Part shown: piece by piece, positions 9,044-17,481 of the stretch
How positions within the stretch are numbered: position 1 is the stretch's first letter
Layout: every line of letters starts with the position of its first letter
Assembly: GCA_002901265.1 (NCBI GenBank)
Contig: PPHI01000037.1
Location: forward strand, 248,001-312,000
From: Rhodopirellula baltica
GTDB taxonomy: Bacteria > Planctomycetota > Planctomycetia > Pirellulales > Pirellulaceae
Reading direction: 5' to 3'
Length of the DNA: 64,000 bases
The notes under the pieces: generated by a model
Told to the model about the DNA's origin: nothing
Databases searched by the model: none
Seen by the model: the letters and a program-made list of their open reading frames with translations, nothing else
Translations under genes and position numbers: made by a program

Positions 9044-10021
9044 CTATCTTGACCGGCGGTCGGTCGCCGCATCGATCATTGATCTTGAAATCGTTTTCTT
9101 GATCTGATCGCGACTCGCCAAAACGAGCCGGTCATTCCGGATACAGATTGCCCATGGCTTCTGACTCGCATTAAAGGTAACAATGCGTTCGCCATGATAC
9201 GTTTCGACAGATAGGTTTTCGACGACTTGCGTCACTTGTTCCAACATTGCTTTGACCTTACTCTCCGAACGCAATTTCAATTCAACTTGAACTTGGCCAA
9301 CGGCGTCATCGCTAGTCGGATCAACCATGATCAGTACCGGCGATTCGATTTGTGCAAATAGATCCTGACGGACATCCACTTGCGGGCCATCGGGATCTAG
9401 TTTGATGCTTTCGATTATCGAATCAAAGACTTCGGCATTGAGAGCGCCGTTCACAAAACGCTCGATGTCTTGCTCGAGCTTGGTTTGATCGATCTCATAC
9501 TGAAAGACAATCTGTTTTCCGGTAGGTGAATCATGTTCGAATCGACTCACCCCCAAAATCCCATTTGCCGAACCCATTGCGGCAAACCCTGCTTTCAATG
9601 TCAACAATTCGGTGCGAACGAGCCCATGAACGTGCTGGGCCATTGCGTCTGAGTCCCAATTGCTTGCCAACAGTAATTCGTTGATCGCGATGAAACGTCT
9701 CAGCAATGTCGAGTCCGCCTGTGGTTGCTCGATTGCGACCGATTGCTTCGGTTCGGTCTGTATGGCCGGCGTCGGTTGATGCGTCGGCCAAATGGCGATC
9801 GCGATCAATGCACTCACAGCGATAGTCGGCACGACAGATACCACGGCCCAGACCGATGGCAATTGCACAAACGATTTGCCTCGTCGACCAGGTTCATCAA
9901 GCTTACAGGAGGTCATCAGCCAATGATCCGGTGGACGGACTGGGATCGACTGTTTCGCAAAGGCATGCTCGATAGCCGTGACCAGTTCGTCGTCGGATGG
10001 TCGTGTCGAAGATTTTGTCAT
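9044..10021 (-). CDS. Membrane protein downstream of ECF sigma factor, possible anti-sigma
   Basis: The protein is 325 residues from ATG 10021. A TTG at 10061-10063 immediately follows the sigma-gene stop (TGATTG) and could give a longer, translationally coupled form. About 60 N-terminal residues (SDDELVTAIEHAFAKQSIPV) precede one transmembrane helix (SVWAVVSVVPTIAVSALIAI). The C-terminal domain of about 230 residues, probably periplasmic, has no known motif. A short cytoplasmic N-terminus, single helix and extracytoplasmic domain beside an ECF sigma factor is the usual anti-sigma arrangement, so I infer that role. No ZAS zinc motif (HxxxCxxC) is present, so this would be a non-canonical anti-sigma or simply a sigma-regulated envelope protein. 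Confidence 0.6.
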   Translation of the reverse strand: MTKSSTRPSDDELVTAIEHAFAKQSIPVRPPDHWLMTSCKLDEPGRRGKSFVQLPSVWAVVSVVPTIAVSALIAIAIWPTHQPTPAIQTEPKQSVAIEQPQADSTLLRRFIAINELLLASNWDSDAMAQHVHGLVRTELLTLKAGFAAMGSANGILGVSRFEHDSPTGKQIVFQYEIDQTKLEQDIERFVNGALNAEVFDSIIESIKLDPDGPQVDVRQDLFAQIESPVLIMVDPTSDDAVGQVQVELKLRSESKVKAMLEQVTQVVENLSVETYHGERIVTFNASQKPWAICIRNDRLVLASRDQIKKTISRSMIDAATDRRSR

Positions 10022-10063
10022 CTTAGAAACCAGTGATGAAAAAGTTTTGTTTCCGATCGCCAA

Positions 10064-10561
10064 TCAAGTGAACGTTTTTAGGCTTTGCGGCAACCGATGC
10101 CGCAAAGCTTGGAGTGCACGGTGAATCAAGACTCGTACATGGGCAGGGTCAAGTCGCATCTGCACGGCGATCTCTGCGGGTTGCCAAAGTTCGATGTGCC
10201 GCAGGTAGAACGCTTCGGCCTGTTGTTCCGGCAACGTGGACAGAACCTGCCTGACCGATTCACGTAACTCTTCGAATTCCATCGACTCGGCAGGCCGCTT
10301 GGGGTCACACAACAAATCTTCGGTGAAGTCAGGAACGGAACGGTCCCGATAGCGGTGGCGCAAACAGTCCATACAACGCCGAATCGCAATGCGGCACAAC
10401 ATTGACTTCCAATCAACAACGTCACTGTCAGATAGCTTCAGTGCATCAAGAAACGTTTGTTGGTAGCAGTCCAAGGCATCGTCTTGATCGCCGACCAATC
10501 GATTGACGGTTCGCCAAACGTCGTCAGCGTATCGCAGCAGTTCGGTTGTACCGTTCGCCAT
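10064..10561 (-). CDS. ECF-family RNA polymerase sigma factor
   Basis: The predicted sigma-70 family protein is 165 residues from ATG 10561; a GTG at 10621 would add 20. Region 2 runs LLRYADDVWRTVNRLVGDQDDALDCYQQTF, written here as the span about residues 8-37, with the D-A-x-D-x-x-Q-x-T-F signature of region 2.2. The core-binding segment continues to LCRIAIRRCMDCLRHR. Region 4 (LSTLPEQQAEAFYLRHIE and a helix-turn-helix PAEIAVQMRLDPAHVRVLIH) recognises the -35 element. The membrane protein downstream is coupled at the stop codon and could be its anti-sigma. No cognate promoter motif was identified with confidence. Confidence 0.85.
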   Translation of the reverse strand: MANGTTELLRYADDVWRTVNRLVGDQDDALDCYQQTFLDALKLSDSDVVDWKSMLCRIAIRRCMDCLRHRYRDRSVPDFTEDLLCDPKRPAESMEFEELRESVRQVLSTLPEQQAEAFYLRHIELWQPAEIAVQMRLDPAHVRVLIHRALQALRHRLPQSLKTFT

Positions 10562-10708
10562 TTGAAGATCCGAGGTCCAGTAGGTGAGCCACTCTGCAAA
10601 CACAGTCGCGTGAAGGCTCACCGCGTTACAGCGGTCTCGGAAATTTTAGAAGAAAGTTGCTACGGACAGGAAAGCCCGAAACGCCCAGTGGGGCGATCAA
10701 CCAATTCT

Positions 10709-11470
10709 CTACGGCTCGAATTGAAGATCACTGTCTTGTGGGACAGGTGCCGTCACCGGCGGCGGTGCGTGATCGGGAACCAGTTTCTGCAGCATCGGCA
10801 TGACGACACTGCGATAGACGCCTTCCATCATCGGGTACTTGCGAATCAACTCAAACGTCTCGTAGAGCTTTTCACCTTCTTGAACGCTCACCGGAACTTC
10901 GCTGCGATGCCCTTGCTGGTCAACCATTTCAGCGAAGTACGCATAGCCACCTTTGTCAGCTTGGCGACGCGTGACGTTGGCGATCTGGGCGGTCGACGGA
11001 TCGAGCTCGCCTTCCACGACCTGGCCGTCATTTGCAGCAACGTACTGTGACGTGTCGACCCCGAATGACTCGGCGACTGCGGTCGCCGTTTGCCTGACGG
11101 ATTGCTCATCGGCGATCGCTTCAAGTCGCCTCGCGTTCCTCTCCAACTCGCTAAGCTTCTTCTCGTCGGGCAGACGATTGACCGCTTCGATCTGTTGGTC
11201 GAGTGACTTCTTGATTTGCTCTTTGTCGACATCGACCGGCGGAAGCGGACTTGCTGGGGCGGCTGGTGGCGTTGGTTGGCTTTGGGTGCCCGATTGGTTC
11301 GGCGAATCAGGTTTGGACGCAGTCTGGTTCGAACGCTGCTGTTCAGATCCCTGCTGTTCGGTCGGCGGCATCACCCACACCAGGAGCACGGTCAGGATCA
11401 AAGCATGTATGACCAGGGAGATGCCGATCGCTTTTTGCCGCGAGGTGAGTGAATTTAAGACCGGTGACAT
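10709..11470 (-). CDS. TonB-like membrane protein with proline-rich linker
   Basis: The 253-residue protein has a basic N-terminus and one transmembrane helix (GISLVIHALILTVLLVWVM, about residues 16-34). This is followed by a low-complexity Gln/Ser/Pro region (about 38-80, with TPPAAPASPLPP), a helical acidic segment (DEKKLSELERNARRLEAIAD) and a C-terminal domain ending VPQDSDLQFEP. The topology recalls TonB/TolA-type linker proteins, but no canonical TonB C-terminal YP motif is visible. The gene lies 32 bp downstream of pdxH on the same strand, suggesting co-transcription. Its function is unknown. A role bridging inner membrane and wall is an inference from architecture only. Confidence 0.65.
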   Translation of the reverse strand: MSPVLNSLTSRQKAIGISLVIHALILTVLLVWVMPPTEQQGSEQQRSNQTASKPDSPNQSGTQSQPTPPAAPASPLPPVDVDKEQIKKSLDQQIEAVNRLPDEKKLSELERNARRLEAIADEQSVRQTATAVAESFGVDTSQYVAANDGQVVEGELDPSTAQIANVTRRQADKGGYAYFAEMVDQQGHRSEVPVSVQEGEKLYETFELIRKYPMMEGVYRSVVMPMLQKLVPDHAPPPVTAPVPQDSDLQFEP

Positions 11471-11502
11471 GGGAATCAGTGATAGGTCGTCGTAGAAATT
11501 GG

Positions 11503-12150
11503 TCAGGGTGCCAAACGCTCAACCACCCAGTCCGATCCGTTCGATCGATAACGCAAACGATCGTGCAGTCGGCTTTCGCGTCCTTGCCAAAACTCGATTG
11601 CAGTTGGACTGACGCAGTACCCGCCCCAATCCTCGGGGCACTCGATCGTATCGTTTTCGCCGTATTGTTGTTTGAGTTCGGCAAGACGTTTTTCGAGGAC
11701 CTCGCGAGACTCGACGACACTGGATTGGCTGCTGACGATCGCGCCGAATTGGCTGTCGCGAGGCCGTTTGTGGAAGTAGTCGATCGATTGCTGGCGAGGT
11801 GCTTTTGCGATCGTCCCGGTCACGCGAACTTGACGCTGAAGATGCTGCCACAGAAAGCACAGTGACACGCTTGGATTCGCTTCCATCTGGGCGGCTTTTT
11901 CGGAAGCATAGTTGGTGTAGAACCAGAACTTGTCCTGCTCGATGCCTTTGAGCAGGACGATCCGACTGGTGACGTTTCCGTGGCCGTCGCTGGTGGACAA
12001 GGTCATCGCGTTGACCTCGACCCAATCGGGCAAATCGCCTTGCAAAGCATCGGCCAGCCAAGTTTTGAACTGAACCATTGGATTCGGATCGATGTCTTTT
12101 TCTAGCAGCGTCGCGAGCGTGTAGCTCTTTCGCATCTCGTACAAACTCAT
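11503..12150 (-). CDS. pdxH: Pyridoxamine 5'-phosphate oxidase PdxH
   Basis: This FMN enzyme oxidises pyridoxine/pyridoxamine 5'-phosphate to pyridoxal 5'-phosphate, the last step of B6 salvage and of the DXP-dependent pathway. The length, 215 residues, is close to the E. coli protein (218). Diagnostic segments include NAMTLSTSDGHGNVTSRIVLLKG (about residues 47-69), FWFYTNYASEKAAQM, the arginine-rich QVRVTGTI strand, HKRPRDSQFGAIVSSQSS and the C-terminal signature FWQGRESRLHDRLRYR that contacts substrate phosphate and FMN. ATG 12150 opens MSLYEMRKSY, matching the usual helical N-terminus. It probably leads the transcript that includes the TonB-like gene downstream. Confidence 0.95.
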   Translation of the reverse strand: MSLYEMRKSYTLATLLEKDIDPNPMVQFKTWLADALQGDLPDWVEVNAMTLSTSDGHGNVTSRIVLLKGIEQDKFWFYTNYASEKAAQMEANPSVSLCFLWQHLQRQVRVTGTIAKAPRQQSIDYFHKRPRDSQFGAIVSSQSSVVESREVLEKRLAELKQQYGENDTIECPEDWGGYCVSPTAIEFWQGRESRLHDRLRYRSNGSDWVVERLAP

Positions 12151-12368
12151 GACGTCCTCGCTTGCTTTTCCCGATCGGTCTCGTATTGATTTTCTAGACC
12201 AACCTTAATCCTTCCCAGCATTACTGCACAGTCAGGATGATCGCCCGATTTGGCTGGAGAATCGGCCGGGAATTGGCACAGCGCTTGCGTAATTGCATGG
12301 CAGGCAACCCTGATTGCCGGGAGGTCTGCCAATTTGGCAAAACTCCGCCCCTTGATTTAGGTCAACTG

Positions 12369-13070
12369 ATGATGGACTCCAACGCATTTCAACCGACTGA
12401 TTCGCTGGTGGGCAAGCTCCTGGTCGCTTCCACAACGGTCCAGGATCCGATGCTCAGCCATTCCGTTTCGCTGATTGTGCATCAAGACGCCGAGAACGTC
12501 TTTGCGGTGCTGTTAAACCGGCCGATGGCGGCACCACCCGGGTTAACGCAGATGCTGGAATCCGGCAAGCAGGAAACGTCGTCGCGAATGCCACGGATGT
12601 CCCATGATGGCGATAACGCGCAGGAGGAATCGGAGGACGAGGCGGCGTTCAACGAGATTGCCGCGGCGAATGCCGAACAGACCGCTAAAGAAGTCGCCAA
12701 GGCGTTGGGGACGATACATTTCGGCGGCCCCCTCTCCGGACCGGTCGTCGCCATCCACAGCTCCAGTGCTCATGCGGAGGCCGAAACCGGTCAAGGTGTC
12801 TATGTCGCCGCGGACCGTTCCGTCTTAGAAACGCTTGTGAAGCAGAAACCCGGTCCCTACCGCCTGATTGTCGGCCACCTGGGCTGGACCAGCGAACAAC
12901 TGCAAGCTGAATGTGAAGCAGGTTACTGGCACGTGATCGACGCCACCGAACAGGAAGTCTTTACGCGAGACGACATGCTTTGGCCGACAGTGATTCGCCG
13001 TGCGACAACCCGTTCAATGGCTCGCTGGTTGGGCATCGCCAATTTGCCGCAGCTCGCCGAGTGCAACTGA
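12369..13070 (+). CDS. YqgE/AlgH family protein
   Basis: The 233-residue protein opens MMDSNAFQPTDSLVGKLLVA, with a double ATG at 12369/12372; the upstream open stretch to 12237 looks non-coding. The family signature is present: GKLLVASTTVQDPMLSHSV, then VFAVLLNRPM, and GGPLSGPVVAIHS in the second half. The C-terminus holds RLIVGHLGWTSEQLQAE followed by a region close to the usual W-x-x-x-D-A. Compared with about 187 residues in typical YqgE proteins, this one carries an acidic insert of roughly 50 residues (about 75-120, with EESEDEAAFNE and NAEQTAKEV). The role of the family is not established; genetic links to transcription of alginate genes exist in Pseudomonas. Confidence 0.85.
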   Translation: MMDSNAFQPTDSLVGKLLVASTTVQDPMLSHSVSLIVHQDAENVFAVLLNRPMAAPPGLTQMLESGKQETSSRMPRMSHDGDNAQEESEDEAAFNEIAAANAEQTAKEVAKALGTIHFGGPLSGPVVAIHSSSAHAEAETGQGVYVAADRSVLETLVKQKPGPYRLIVGHLGWTSEQLQAECEAGYWHVIDATEQEVFTRDDMLWPTVIRRATTRSMARWLGIANLPQLAECN

Positions 13071-13213
13071 CCCAACAGAGCGTCCTGCCCCAGCGACCCG
13101 CATGGGGGAGCTGTAGGTGATCGCGAAACGGCGGATGTTATGACTTCCGCTCGCCGACATTCTTGCTAAGTTTTGGGGACGACCTTCCAAGCCCCCGATG
13201 TGGACCTCCGACG

Positions 13214-13711
13214 TTGCCTCGAAACTCCTCTTCCTCTCACGAAGACGACCCATCGAAGAAATTTCGAATCACCCGCAAACGTCTGGGAACGATTCGTTTT
13301 ATCGATGCGAAAGGTGAATTTGGCTTTATCGAAGCCGAAGACTTCCGCGACGACGTCTTTTTTCATTACTCGGCTTGGCAAAAACCCGAGGGCACCGAGG
13401 CGCCGCGAGATGGTGGCCCGATCCAATCTCGCCGCGATTCACGACCGCCACGTCACGGATCACGCCCACCACGCCGCGACGGATTCGGAAATGCCCCGCG
13501 TCCACCACAGCTCAGCAATGAACTGATTGGCCGTCACGTCGAATTCGAAATCGATGACGTGATGTTCGAGACGGAGAAAAAGCTGCGGGCGACGGTCGTG
13601 AAAATCACCAAGCGACCGATGGGCCGAAAAATGTCTGGCCGTGACGCGACTTTCAATATCGTGACACATCACCCCAAGGCGCGTCGCAAACGCCCTGACT
13701 GGCGAAAGTAA
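13214..13711 (+). CDS. Cold-shock-domain protein with Arg/Pro-rich insert
   Basis: The frame is open from 13163; I place the start at TTG 13214 (read MPRNSSSSHEDD), though TTG 13163 is possible and neither has a clear ribosome site. Strand 1 of a CSD (RKRLGTIRFIDAKGEFGFIEA) contains RNP1-like GEFGFIEA, and DDVFFHYSAW is RNP2-like. The expected remaining strands are displaced by an insert of about 40 residues rich in R, P, D and G (SRRDSRPPRHGSRPPRRDG). After it, LIGRHVEFEIDD, TEKKLRATVVKI restores the CSD pattern. CSD proteins bind single-stranded RNA or DNA; the basic disordered insert probably adds nucleic-acid affinity. It ends with a basic tail (ARRKRPDWRK). Confidence 0.8.
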   Translation: MPRNSSSSHEDDPSKKFRITRKRLGTIRFIDAKGEFGFIEAEDFRDDVFFHYSAWQKPEGTEAPRDGGPIQSRRDSRPPRHGSRPPRRDGFGNAPRPPQLSNELIGRHVEFEIDDVMFETEKKLRATVVKITKRPMGRKMSGRDATFNIVTHHPKARRKRPDWRK

Positions 13712-13773
13712 CGATTATGGCATCCAGGCCACCCTCACAAACGATGGCCACTGAAGGCCTGCACACTGAAAAC

Positions 13774-13791
13774 GTCGACTCATCAGTCGAC
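13774..13791. repeat. Perfect short inverted repeat GTCGAC-TCATCA-GTCGAC
   Basis: Six-base palindromic arms flank a six-base loop in the gap between the CSD gene and the secreted-protein gene at 13926. No T-run follows, so it is not a clear terminator. It may be an operator or chance. Confidence 0.3.
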
Positions 13792-13925
13792 CTGGGACAA
13801 GTTGTACCGGTTATTCAGGTGCCCTCCTCGGCAGCAAAGTGTTGTCACGCGTTGTGCCGATGGTCTGTCTAGCGAATGGATGTCACACAATCATTTTCCC
13901 ATCGGCGGAAGGAACTGCCCTAGTC

Positions 13926-14507
13926 ATGCGACGCACTAATCTCATTGGACGTTTGATGATCGCCGTGGTGGTGATGTCGGTATTCACCCCCACTGCCTTC
14001 ACCAACACTGCCGACGCGGGTTGGAACGAGTTCTGGGCAAAGGTCGGAGTGGGCCATCAGCGCAACAACGCGTGGCCTGACCCGTTCAATGAAATGGACG
14101 CGATGGGCGTCATCATGCCGTTTGAAGCACAGAAGCAAAACGGCTGGGCACTTCACAACACACTTGCCGGGCACCAATTCCGACCGGGTGACGGCGCCCT
14201 GAAAACCTCGGGACAACAAGCACTTGCTTGGATCGCTTACCAAGCACCGGCGTCGCGTCGTTTCGTCAATGTCGAGCGTGGAAGAACCGAACAAGAAACG
14301 CAAGCGCGCATCGAAGCGGTTCGCCAGATGTTCGATCAGTTCGAACTGGATGGCCCTCAGCCGATGATCGCTGTCACCGACAAGAAAATGCCAACCGCCC
14401 CTGGCGACTGGGCAACCAAAGTCAACCGTACATGGCTGGAGCAAATGGCATTGCCGAAGCTTCCAAGCGCGAGTGCTGCTGGCACCGCATCAGCAACGCG
14501 AAACTAG
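13926..14507 (+). CDS. Secreted protein of unknown function
   Basis: The start is ATG 13926 (MRRTNLIGRLMIAVVVMSV); an in-frame extension to 13839 lacks a signal-peptide order. The signal peptide is followed by a likely cleavage after TADA. The 193-residue protein includes WNEFWAKVGVGHQRNNAWPDPF, stated here as the segment about residues 33-54, and an amphipathic helix (EARIEAVRQMFDQFELDG region) near 110-135. No enzyme motif is visible. Planctomycetes encode many such small exported proteins of unknown role. A strong Rho-independent terminator follows 60 bp downstream. I do not recognise the family. Confidence 0.75.
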   Translation: MRRTNLIGRLMIAVVVMSVFTPTAFTNTADAGWNEFWAKVGVGHQRNNAWPDPFNEMDAMGVIMPFEAQKQNGWALHNTLAGHQFRPGDGALKTSGQQALAWIAYQAPASRRFVNVERGRTEQETQARIEAVRQMFDQFELDGPQPMIAVTDKKMPTAPGDWATKVNRTWLEQMALPKLPSASAAGTASATRN

Positions 14508-14568
14508 TTCACAAACGTTGCGGGTTAAATCGGCAAGAAACCGATTTGAGCTTGCAAGCAAAAACAGA

Positions 14569-14602
14569 AAGGCGACCTTCCACTGGGAAGGCCGCCTTTT
14601 TT
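14569..14602 (+). terminator. Rho-independent terminator
   Basis: An AAGGCGACCTTCC / GGAAGGCCGCCTT stem with a short ACTG loop is followed by TTTTTT. It lies downstream of the secreted-protein gene and upstream of the TPR gene. Confidence 0.85.
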
Positions 14603-14773
14603 CGTTGAAACGGGTGTAACGATAAAACCTGATGTGAAGTCAAGGTCATTGTGTGCCGATCCCTAGAACCGATACAGATTGACGGCGCTTGCGATCAAAC
14701 GCTTTCTCTAGTCTTTTCGCTGCATATTTGTGCCCAAGAATATGACCCTCGCGGTCATGGGAGATTGATACAC

Positions 14774-16081
14774 GTGTCTGGCCGAACCAAACGACGAACT
14801 CAACTCGCAACGGCACTGACCCTCTCGATGGCCATCGGCTGCACCGGGATCAGTGGCTGCACCAGCGGCTCTGGTGGCCGAGTCGCATCGTTGAATCCAT
14901 TTGCCAAATCCACCAGCACCACGACCGAAGAATCCGGCTGGATGAACGGTCCTAAGAACGTCGCGACATCGATCGCCGGTGGTGCCAAGACCGCCGCGAC
15001 CAAGTCCAAAGACACCGTCGCAGGCTGGTTCGGCAAATCATCCTCCTCCTCATCAGACGTTGTTGCCGGCGACGCCACCGACCCGACCAGCTTGGCGCAC
15101 AAAGCGGAGGTCTCTTCCGAAGTCTTCGTCGCCAACGGACGCCTTTGGGAATCGGCCAACAATTATGAAAAGGCGATGGAGAGCTATGGCAAGGCACTGG
15201 AGAAAAATCCAAACGACTCCGCCGCTCTGGCTCACATCGCTCGGCTTCACTTCCGTCAAAACAACTACCAGAAAGCTGCGGAGTACTTTGGCAAAGCGAT
15301 CAAAGAGAACCCGGAAGACGCTGGTCTTTACAACGACCTGGGCCTGACACTCAGCAAGCTCGGCAACCACAGCGCGGCCGCTTCGACGATCGAACAAGCA
15401 CTGAAGCTTTCCCCCGGATCGTCTCGGTATGCCAACAACTTGGCAAGCGTGAAATTCGAATCGGGTGACGCGGAAGGTGCCTTCCAAGTCCTGGCCGCGA
15501 ACAACACCGCGGCCGTCGCACACTTCAACATGGCTTACTTGCATCACAAACGTGGCCAAGCCAGTGAAGCGACACGCCACCTGAACCAATCGCTCGCCTA
15601 CGAGCCGCAAGCCCAAGGCGACCCGGCAACCAAACGTGCCGTCGAGCGATCCAAGCAGCTGCTTGCTCAGCTCCAAGCGACGCCGGGTGCGGTGACTCCG
15701 AACAACATTGCCGCCGCAACGATCACCGACAAGCCAACCGCTGCACCGACAACAGCAGTCCAGACAGTGTCGACCGGTGGAGTACCTGGCACGGTCGGTG
15801 CCGCGTCATACCGCATGCCATCGGCGCAACCGACTGCGACGCTGCCGCCAGCGACGGCACCAGCGGCACCCTCTTATGCAACGCCATCTGCTGCAACGCC
15901 ATCTGCTGCAACGCCATCTGCTGCGACGGCGCCTGCTGCAACGGCGCCTGCTGCAACAGCACCGGCAACTGCCGCCTCGGCCGTGAAGCCGCCAGCCGGC
16001 CCATCGCCGACGAGCACTGCACCTGCGGCCGCGCCAGAGACCTCATTCTCGCTGCCACCTGGATTCCAGTTTCCGGAATAG
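14774..16081 (+). CDS. TPR-repeat lipoprotein with Ala/Pro/Thr-rich C-terminal tail
   Basis: I start at GTG 14774 (MSGRTKRRTQLATALTL) because GGGAGAT lies 10-15 bases upstream. The hydrophobic N-terminus ends in Cys-containing stretches (AIGCTG and GISGC) that could be lipoboxes. Three to four TPR units follow: WESANNYEKAMESYGKALE, ARLHFRQNNYQKAAEYFGKAI, YNDLGLTLSKLGNHSAAAS and a less regular fourth. The C-terminal 120 residues are low-complexity, including tandem SAATP and PAATA repeats coded by 15-bp repeats near 15885-15965. It is likely a membrane-anchored scaffold that binds partner peptides; the partner is unknown. A hairpin terminator lies about 30 bp after the stop. Confidence 0.8.
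   Translation: MSGRTKRRTQLATALTLSMAIGCTGISGCTSGSGGRVASLNPFAKSTSTTTEESGWMNGPKNVATSIAGGAKTAATKSKDTVAGWFGKSSSSSSDVVAGDATDPTSLAHKAEVSSEVFVANGRLWESANNYEKAMESYGKALEKNPNDSAALAHIARLHFRQNNYQKAAEYFGKAIKENPEDAGLYNDLGLTLSKLGNHSAAASTIEQALKLSPGSSRYANNLASVKFESGDAEGAFQVLAANNTAAVAHFNMAYLHHKRGQASEATRHLNQSLAYEPQAQGDPATKRAVERSKQLLAQLQATPGAVTPNNIAAATITDKPTAAPTTAVQTVSTGGVPGTVGAASYRMPSAQPTATLPPATAPAAPSYATPSAATPSAATPSAATAPAATAPAATAPATAASAVKPPAGPSPTSTAPAAAPETSFSLPPGFQFPE
15885..15965 (+). repeat. 15-bp tandem repeats within the TPR lipoprotein gene
   Basis: About three copies of GCAACGCCATCTGCT grade into copies of GCAACGGCGCCTGCT, coding for SAATP then PAATA units. The variation looks like replication-slippage expansion. 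Confidence 0.8.
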
Positions 16082-16110
16082 GCTGCGTCGCAAAACGCTT
16101 CAACAAACAC

Positions 16111-16156
16111 GCAAACGCGTGACAGAGCTTTGGCTTTGTCACGCGTTTCGCTTTTC
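16111..16156. terminator. Bidirectional Rho-independent terminator between convergent genes
   Basis: The stem GCAAACGCGTGACAGAGC pairs with GCTTTGTCACGCGTTTCGC across a TTTG loop, followed by CTTTT on the plus strand. It separates the convergent TPR and Trx/CXXCH/PDZ genes. Confidence 0.8.
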
Positions 16157-16164
16157 GTCGTGCG

Positions 16165-17481
16165 TTATTGCTGTATCGGCAAGTCAAACGTCATGACTTT
16201 CTCGTTGCGACGAACACTGACTTTGACCATGTCGCCGGCCTGCTTCTTGGTCACCGCATACGTCAGTAGTTCTTGCTCGCTCTCAAAGGACTTCCCGTCG
16301 TAGGACAGCAGGATATCGCCTTCACGGATCCCGGCATCTTTGGCGGCGCGGTGTTTGCCGTACTGGCCAACACGCTTCACTAGCAATCCACCGGCCTGCG
16401 GTTCGCCTATCTGCATTCCGCCACCTCCCATCCGTCGCAGTCCCCAAGTCGAAACGCGCCAAGACAAATCGCCGGCATGACGCCAACCAGCGTCAAGTTT
16501 TAACGAGAGACCGATTGACTGTCCGTCTCGATCGACCTGCATCGGAACGACCGCCCCCTCGGGATCGACTTGATCAAGCACCCATTGGATGTCGGCGATC
16601 GAAAGCAACGGCTGACCTTGCAAGCGTTTGATTTGGTCGCCTGCTTTTAGTCCCGAAGCAGCCGCTACGGAATTCGGTTCAACCTCTTTGACGGTAGCCA
16701 TCTCACTGGGATCCATGATCAAACCGAGCGACTTTGGATGTGGATACGGCCAAAGGATCTTTTCGGGGATCGGCTTCCCGGCGTTCCAGTAGTATTCGCG
16801 ACGAGCGTCACCGATCTGGTGGCAATGGATGCAGCTCTTGACCACGTCGCCTTGATAATCAAGTGCGTCGGTGAAGCGATCACGTAGCGACGGATACTTT
16901 TCAGGCGATCCGAATTCGAGTGGCTTGCCACGTTTCGCCACTAAAACATCTTCGTAGCGATCCAGGTTTTTGTGGAGATCGAGCGCCCCCTGCAATGCCT
17001 TGGCGAGCCCAACCAACGACACGTCACCGTACCATTCGGTGCGATGCGATCGTGTTCCGAATCGGCCGTAGATCGTTTTGTCAGCGTTCAAGAAGAACAA
17101 CGCCCACGACTGATCGGTGTCATACTGAAACGTATCCAAGTCCAAGCCGTTGGTTCCGACTTGGCGAACACAGACAAACTGTTCCAACAGGGGTCGGATG
17201 ACGGGGTCGTTATCAACCAATTCGTCATCCAACTTCACACATTCCTCGCAAGGCAAGCAACGCAGTACAACCACGATGGGCTTTCCCGTTTGCCTTGCCT
17301 TTTCGATCGCTACCGGAATATCGTTGTACATCCAAAACCCTTCGGCTTCGACTCGCTGCTTGTCACTACGAACCGCTTGCTCGCGATCGTTGGCCAACGT
17401 TGTCGAGGGCACGGCAAGTCCTACGGCGATACCCAAAAGCCAAAACAGGTCTACCCAAACCCTATCGATTCCTTTTTTCAT
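16165..17481 (-). CDS. Thioredoxin-fold / c-type haem / double-PDZ secreted protein
   Basis: The 438-residue protein has a signal peptide (residues 1-30, cleavage near TLA-ND). A Trx-like domain (about 45-170) carries CLPCEEC at 75-81, so the active site is CxxCxxC rather than a plain CxxC. Residues 217-221 are CIHCH, the c-type haem attachment motif. Two PDZ domains follow: the first around 255-340 (LKAGDQIKRLQGQPLLSI), the second around 370-435 (GIREGDILLSYDGKSFES). This combination implies an extracytoplasmic redox protein that binds haem and recruits a peptide partner. Planctomycetes have related Trx7/PDZ proteins. Its substrate is unknown. The start is ATG 17481; it is divergent from the MoxR operon. 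Confidence 0.85.
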   Translation of the reverse strand: MKKGIDRVWVDLFWLLGIAVGLAVPSTTLANDREQAVRSDKQRVEAEGFWMYNDIPVAIEKARQTGKPIVVVLRCLPCEECVKLDDELVDNDPVIRPLLEQFVCVRQVGTNGLDLDTFQYDTDQSWALFFLNADKTIYGRFGTRSHRTEWYGDVSLVGLAKALQGALDLHKNLDRYEDVLVAKRGKPLEFGSPEKYPSLRDRFTDALDYQGDVVKSCIHCHQIGDARREYYWNAGKPIPEKILWPYPHPKSLGLIMDPSEMATVKEVEPNSVAAASGLKAGDQIKRLQGQPLLSIADIQWVLDQVDPEGAVVPMQVDRDGQSIGLSLKLDAGWRHAGDLSWRVSTWGLRRMGGGGMQIGEPQAGGLLVKRVGQYGKHRAAKDAGIREGDILLSYDGKSFESEQELLTYAVTKKQAGDMVKVSVRRNEKVMTFDLPIQQ

